Assembly: GCA_947646735.1 (NCBI GenBank)
Contig: CANTFK010000200.1
Location: 1-62,638 of the forward strand
DNA length: 62,638 nt
Direction: 5' to 3'
Source: Peronospora farinosa
Lineage: Eukaryota; Oomycota; Peronosporomycetes; Peronosporales; Peronosporaceae
Shown here one piece after another: positions 61,504 through 62,638 of this stretch (its first letter is position 1; each line of letters begins with the position of its first letter). The position numbers were made by a program, and so were the translations under genes. Under the pieces are notes generated by a model. It had not been told where the DNA came from. It ran no database searches and was given only the letters and a program-made list of their open reading frames with translations.

Positions 61504-62546
61504 TGTGGAGAAGTGCCAGGGAAATGAAGGCCCTTCGCAGTTATTATAATAACCGGCGTGAAGGGTCTCGGTCACTCTCGAATGAATGAATGACAGGGAG
61601 TGACCAGGACCTCGAAGTGGGTCAAGGTACTGAGTTCAGAGAAGGCATAAGGTTGCCCTACACTACAAATTCGGTACAATCCAAGAGCACGAAGGTCCAG
61701 TGCCACAAGGGTAGTCCAGGATGATCCAAGGTTGACCCAGCACCCTAGGTGACCATGATGACCCAAGGTGACCAGGGTGGCCCAAGGTGACCCGGCACCC
61801 CAGGTGAACAGGATGACCCAAGATGACCCGGCCCAGGTGACCAGGCGACCAGGGTGACCCAAGGTGGCCCGGCACCCCAGGTGACCAGGTGACCCGGCAC
61901 CCTAGGTGACCAGGATGACCCAAGGTGACCCGGCACCCCAGGTGGACCAGGATGACCCAAGGTTATAGAAGGTTCAAGGCGTCCTCAAAGTGCAGAGCCG
62001 GTGCAAGTCCCGTCTCATATAAGAGCCATCTGTTCTTTAACAAGTTGACACGTGGTATCATTCAGAGCCAGTGATTAGGGTTAGACAAGAAAAGCATACA
62101 AAGATAAATGAACACACTAGAATTTGCATTACACACGTGGAAGCTCTAAGCGTTCCCTCCTAGCTTCTACGTCACCTCACCTCTTCCGGGCAGGACACCC
62201 TTTGGCCCTCAACGTCAGCAGTTGTTAGATGGCTCAAGATACTCAAGTTGAACCTCAGGATATGCGGCTTGAGGTGTCAATACACCCAAAACCCGCTATA
62301 GGAAGCGGTTTTCCTACGGGGAAGAACACAAAGGGGTCCAAGGATCAAGGAACACTTAGACACCGAAAGGGGTACATACTACCAGGTGTACTTCTCTCGA
62401 CACAGACGATCGAGCCTAAAAAAACCGGTCCTGAGTGAAGTATATCCACTCGGGGACCATCAAGTCCAAGTCTTTAAGTCTTCTGCGTCAACCGAGAAGC
62501 AAGACCAGCCAAGCCGACGAGTACACAAGGTGAGACCCAAGGTTAA
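61504..62546 (+). repeat. LTR of the 3475-4614 type inserted in the right arm
   Basis: Begins TGTGGAGAAGTGCCAGGG. Shares with 3475-4614: GGCAAGAAAAGCATAC-like leader (62086), ACTAGAATTTGCATTACAC, CTTCCGGGCAGGACACCCTT, CCCGCTATAGGAAGCGGTTTT, GGGGAAGAACACAAAGGGGTCCAAGG (as two short pieces) and AGTATATCCACTCGGGGACC. The ACATAAGAG-type TATA (CTCATATAAGAGCC, 62015 on) may be its promoter. Sequence departs from the family at about 62546, where TGTGGCGAAGTG suggests another LTR start. Confidence 0.8.
61735..61960. repeat. GC-rich minisatellite in the LTR
   Basis: Irregular repeats of a unit like GGTGACCAGGATGACCCAAG with GTGACCCGGCACCCCA, about seven rounds with variable lengths (roughly 20-38 bp). 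Confidence 0.85.
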
Positions 62547-62638
62547 TGTGGCGAAGTGAAGGAGTGAATTTTGCAAAGTGTGATCGCATATTTTCGGTTA
62601 AGTCCGAAATGGCCAATATTAATGAGTCGCGATCTCGT
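62547..62638. repeat. possible start of another LTR, cut by window edge
   Basis: TGTGGCGAAGTGAAGGAGTG resembles the first 12-20 bases of the LTRs at 3475, 9796 and 61504, and homology of the surrounding LTR to its relatives stops exactly here. Confidence 0.45.

Noticed and set aside
62040..62065. Primer-binding site for initiator tRNA (GTGGTATCATTCAGAGCC)
   Set aside because: It lies inside the LTR as defined by the solo LTR with target duplication at 3475-4614, and the matching site there is not conserved.

Overview
The window looks like nuclear DNA of an oomycete, most likely a Peronosporales species (Phytophthora or a downy mildew). The basis is short introns of about 55-100 bp with GT-AG ends, compact intergenic spaces, two genes shared with other eukaryotes on almost every 3 kb, a local group of proteins pairing a basic coiled coil with a START-like C-terminus, and flanks built from Ty1/copia and Ty3/gypsy retroelements. 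Species was not determined and all family calls are from reading motifs, not from searches.

Layout. (1) 1-16.3 kb is a retroelement nest: a 5'-truncated copia element with its 3' LTR (ends at 3220) sits in a decayed chromodomain Ty3/gypsy pol (3221-7069), which is itself split by a 1,140-bp solo LTR (3475-4614, target duplication GGAG). It is followed by gag-like relics, another LTR (9796-10590), minus-strand pieces of a second gypsy family ('family C', 10591-11880), a third minus-strand gypsy gag-pro-RT relic (12.8-15.9 kb) and a hairpin-rich solo LTR inside it (14579-15036, target duplication ATTAC). (2) 16.5-51.5 kb is a gene island of mostly intact housekeeping genes: a seven-exon SUN-domain membrane protein, three START-like/coiled-coil proteins, OPA3-like protein, a DEVH-box Ski2/DDX60-like helicase, PRPP synthetase, TVP23, a CIPK-like kinase with NAF motif, a COG0523/ZNG1 GTPase, a TOG/CLASP-like protein, a multi-pass membrane protein, nucleoporin SEH1, a TPR mitochondrial protein, an RluA-type pseudouridine synthase and TIM10. 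Many pairs are divergent with about 200 bp between start codons. Two gaps (19-21.2 kb and 26.3-29.8 kb) hold decayed genes and a LINE relic. (3) 51.5-62.6 kb is a second retroelement block: a gypsy LTR remnant, a pogo/Tigger transposase relic cut by a family C LTR, and then a family C element present as two 3.13-kb head-to-head arms (55113-58246 and 58366-61499) about 1% diverged, around a 119-bp junction. The right arm is cut by another LTR of the 3475-4614 type.

The most interesting signals are the fold-back inverted duplication with a readable template-switch junction, a canonical -1 frameshift signal (slippery G GGA AAT, 6-nt spacer, stem-loop containing the gag stop) at the gag/pro overlap of family C, and several further inverted-repeat scars or LTR hairpins. 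Genes in the island do not form a pathway; they are linked only by location and shared promoters, with a bias to mitochondrial, endomembrane and nuclear-envelope functions.
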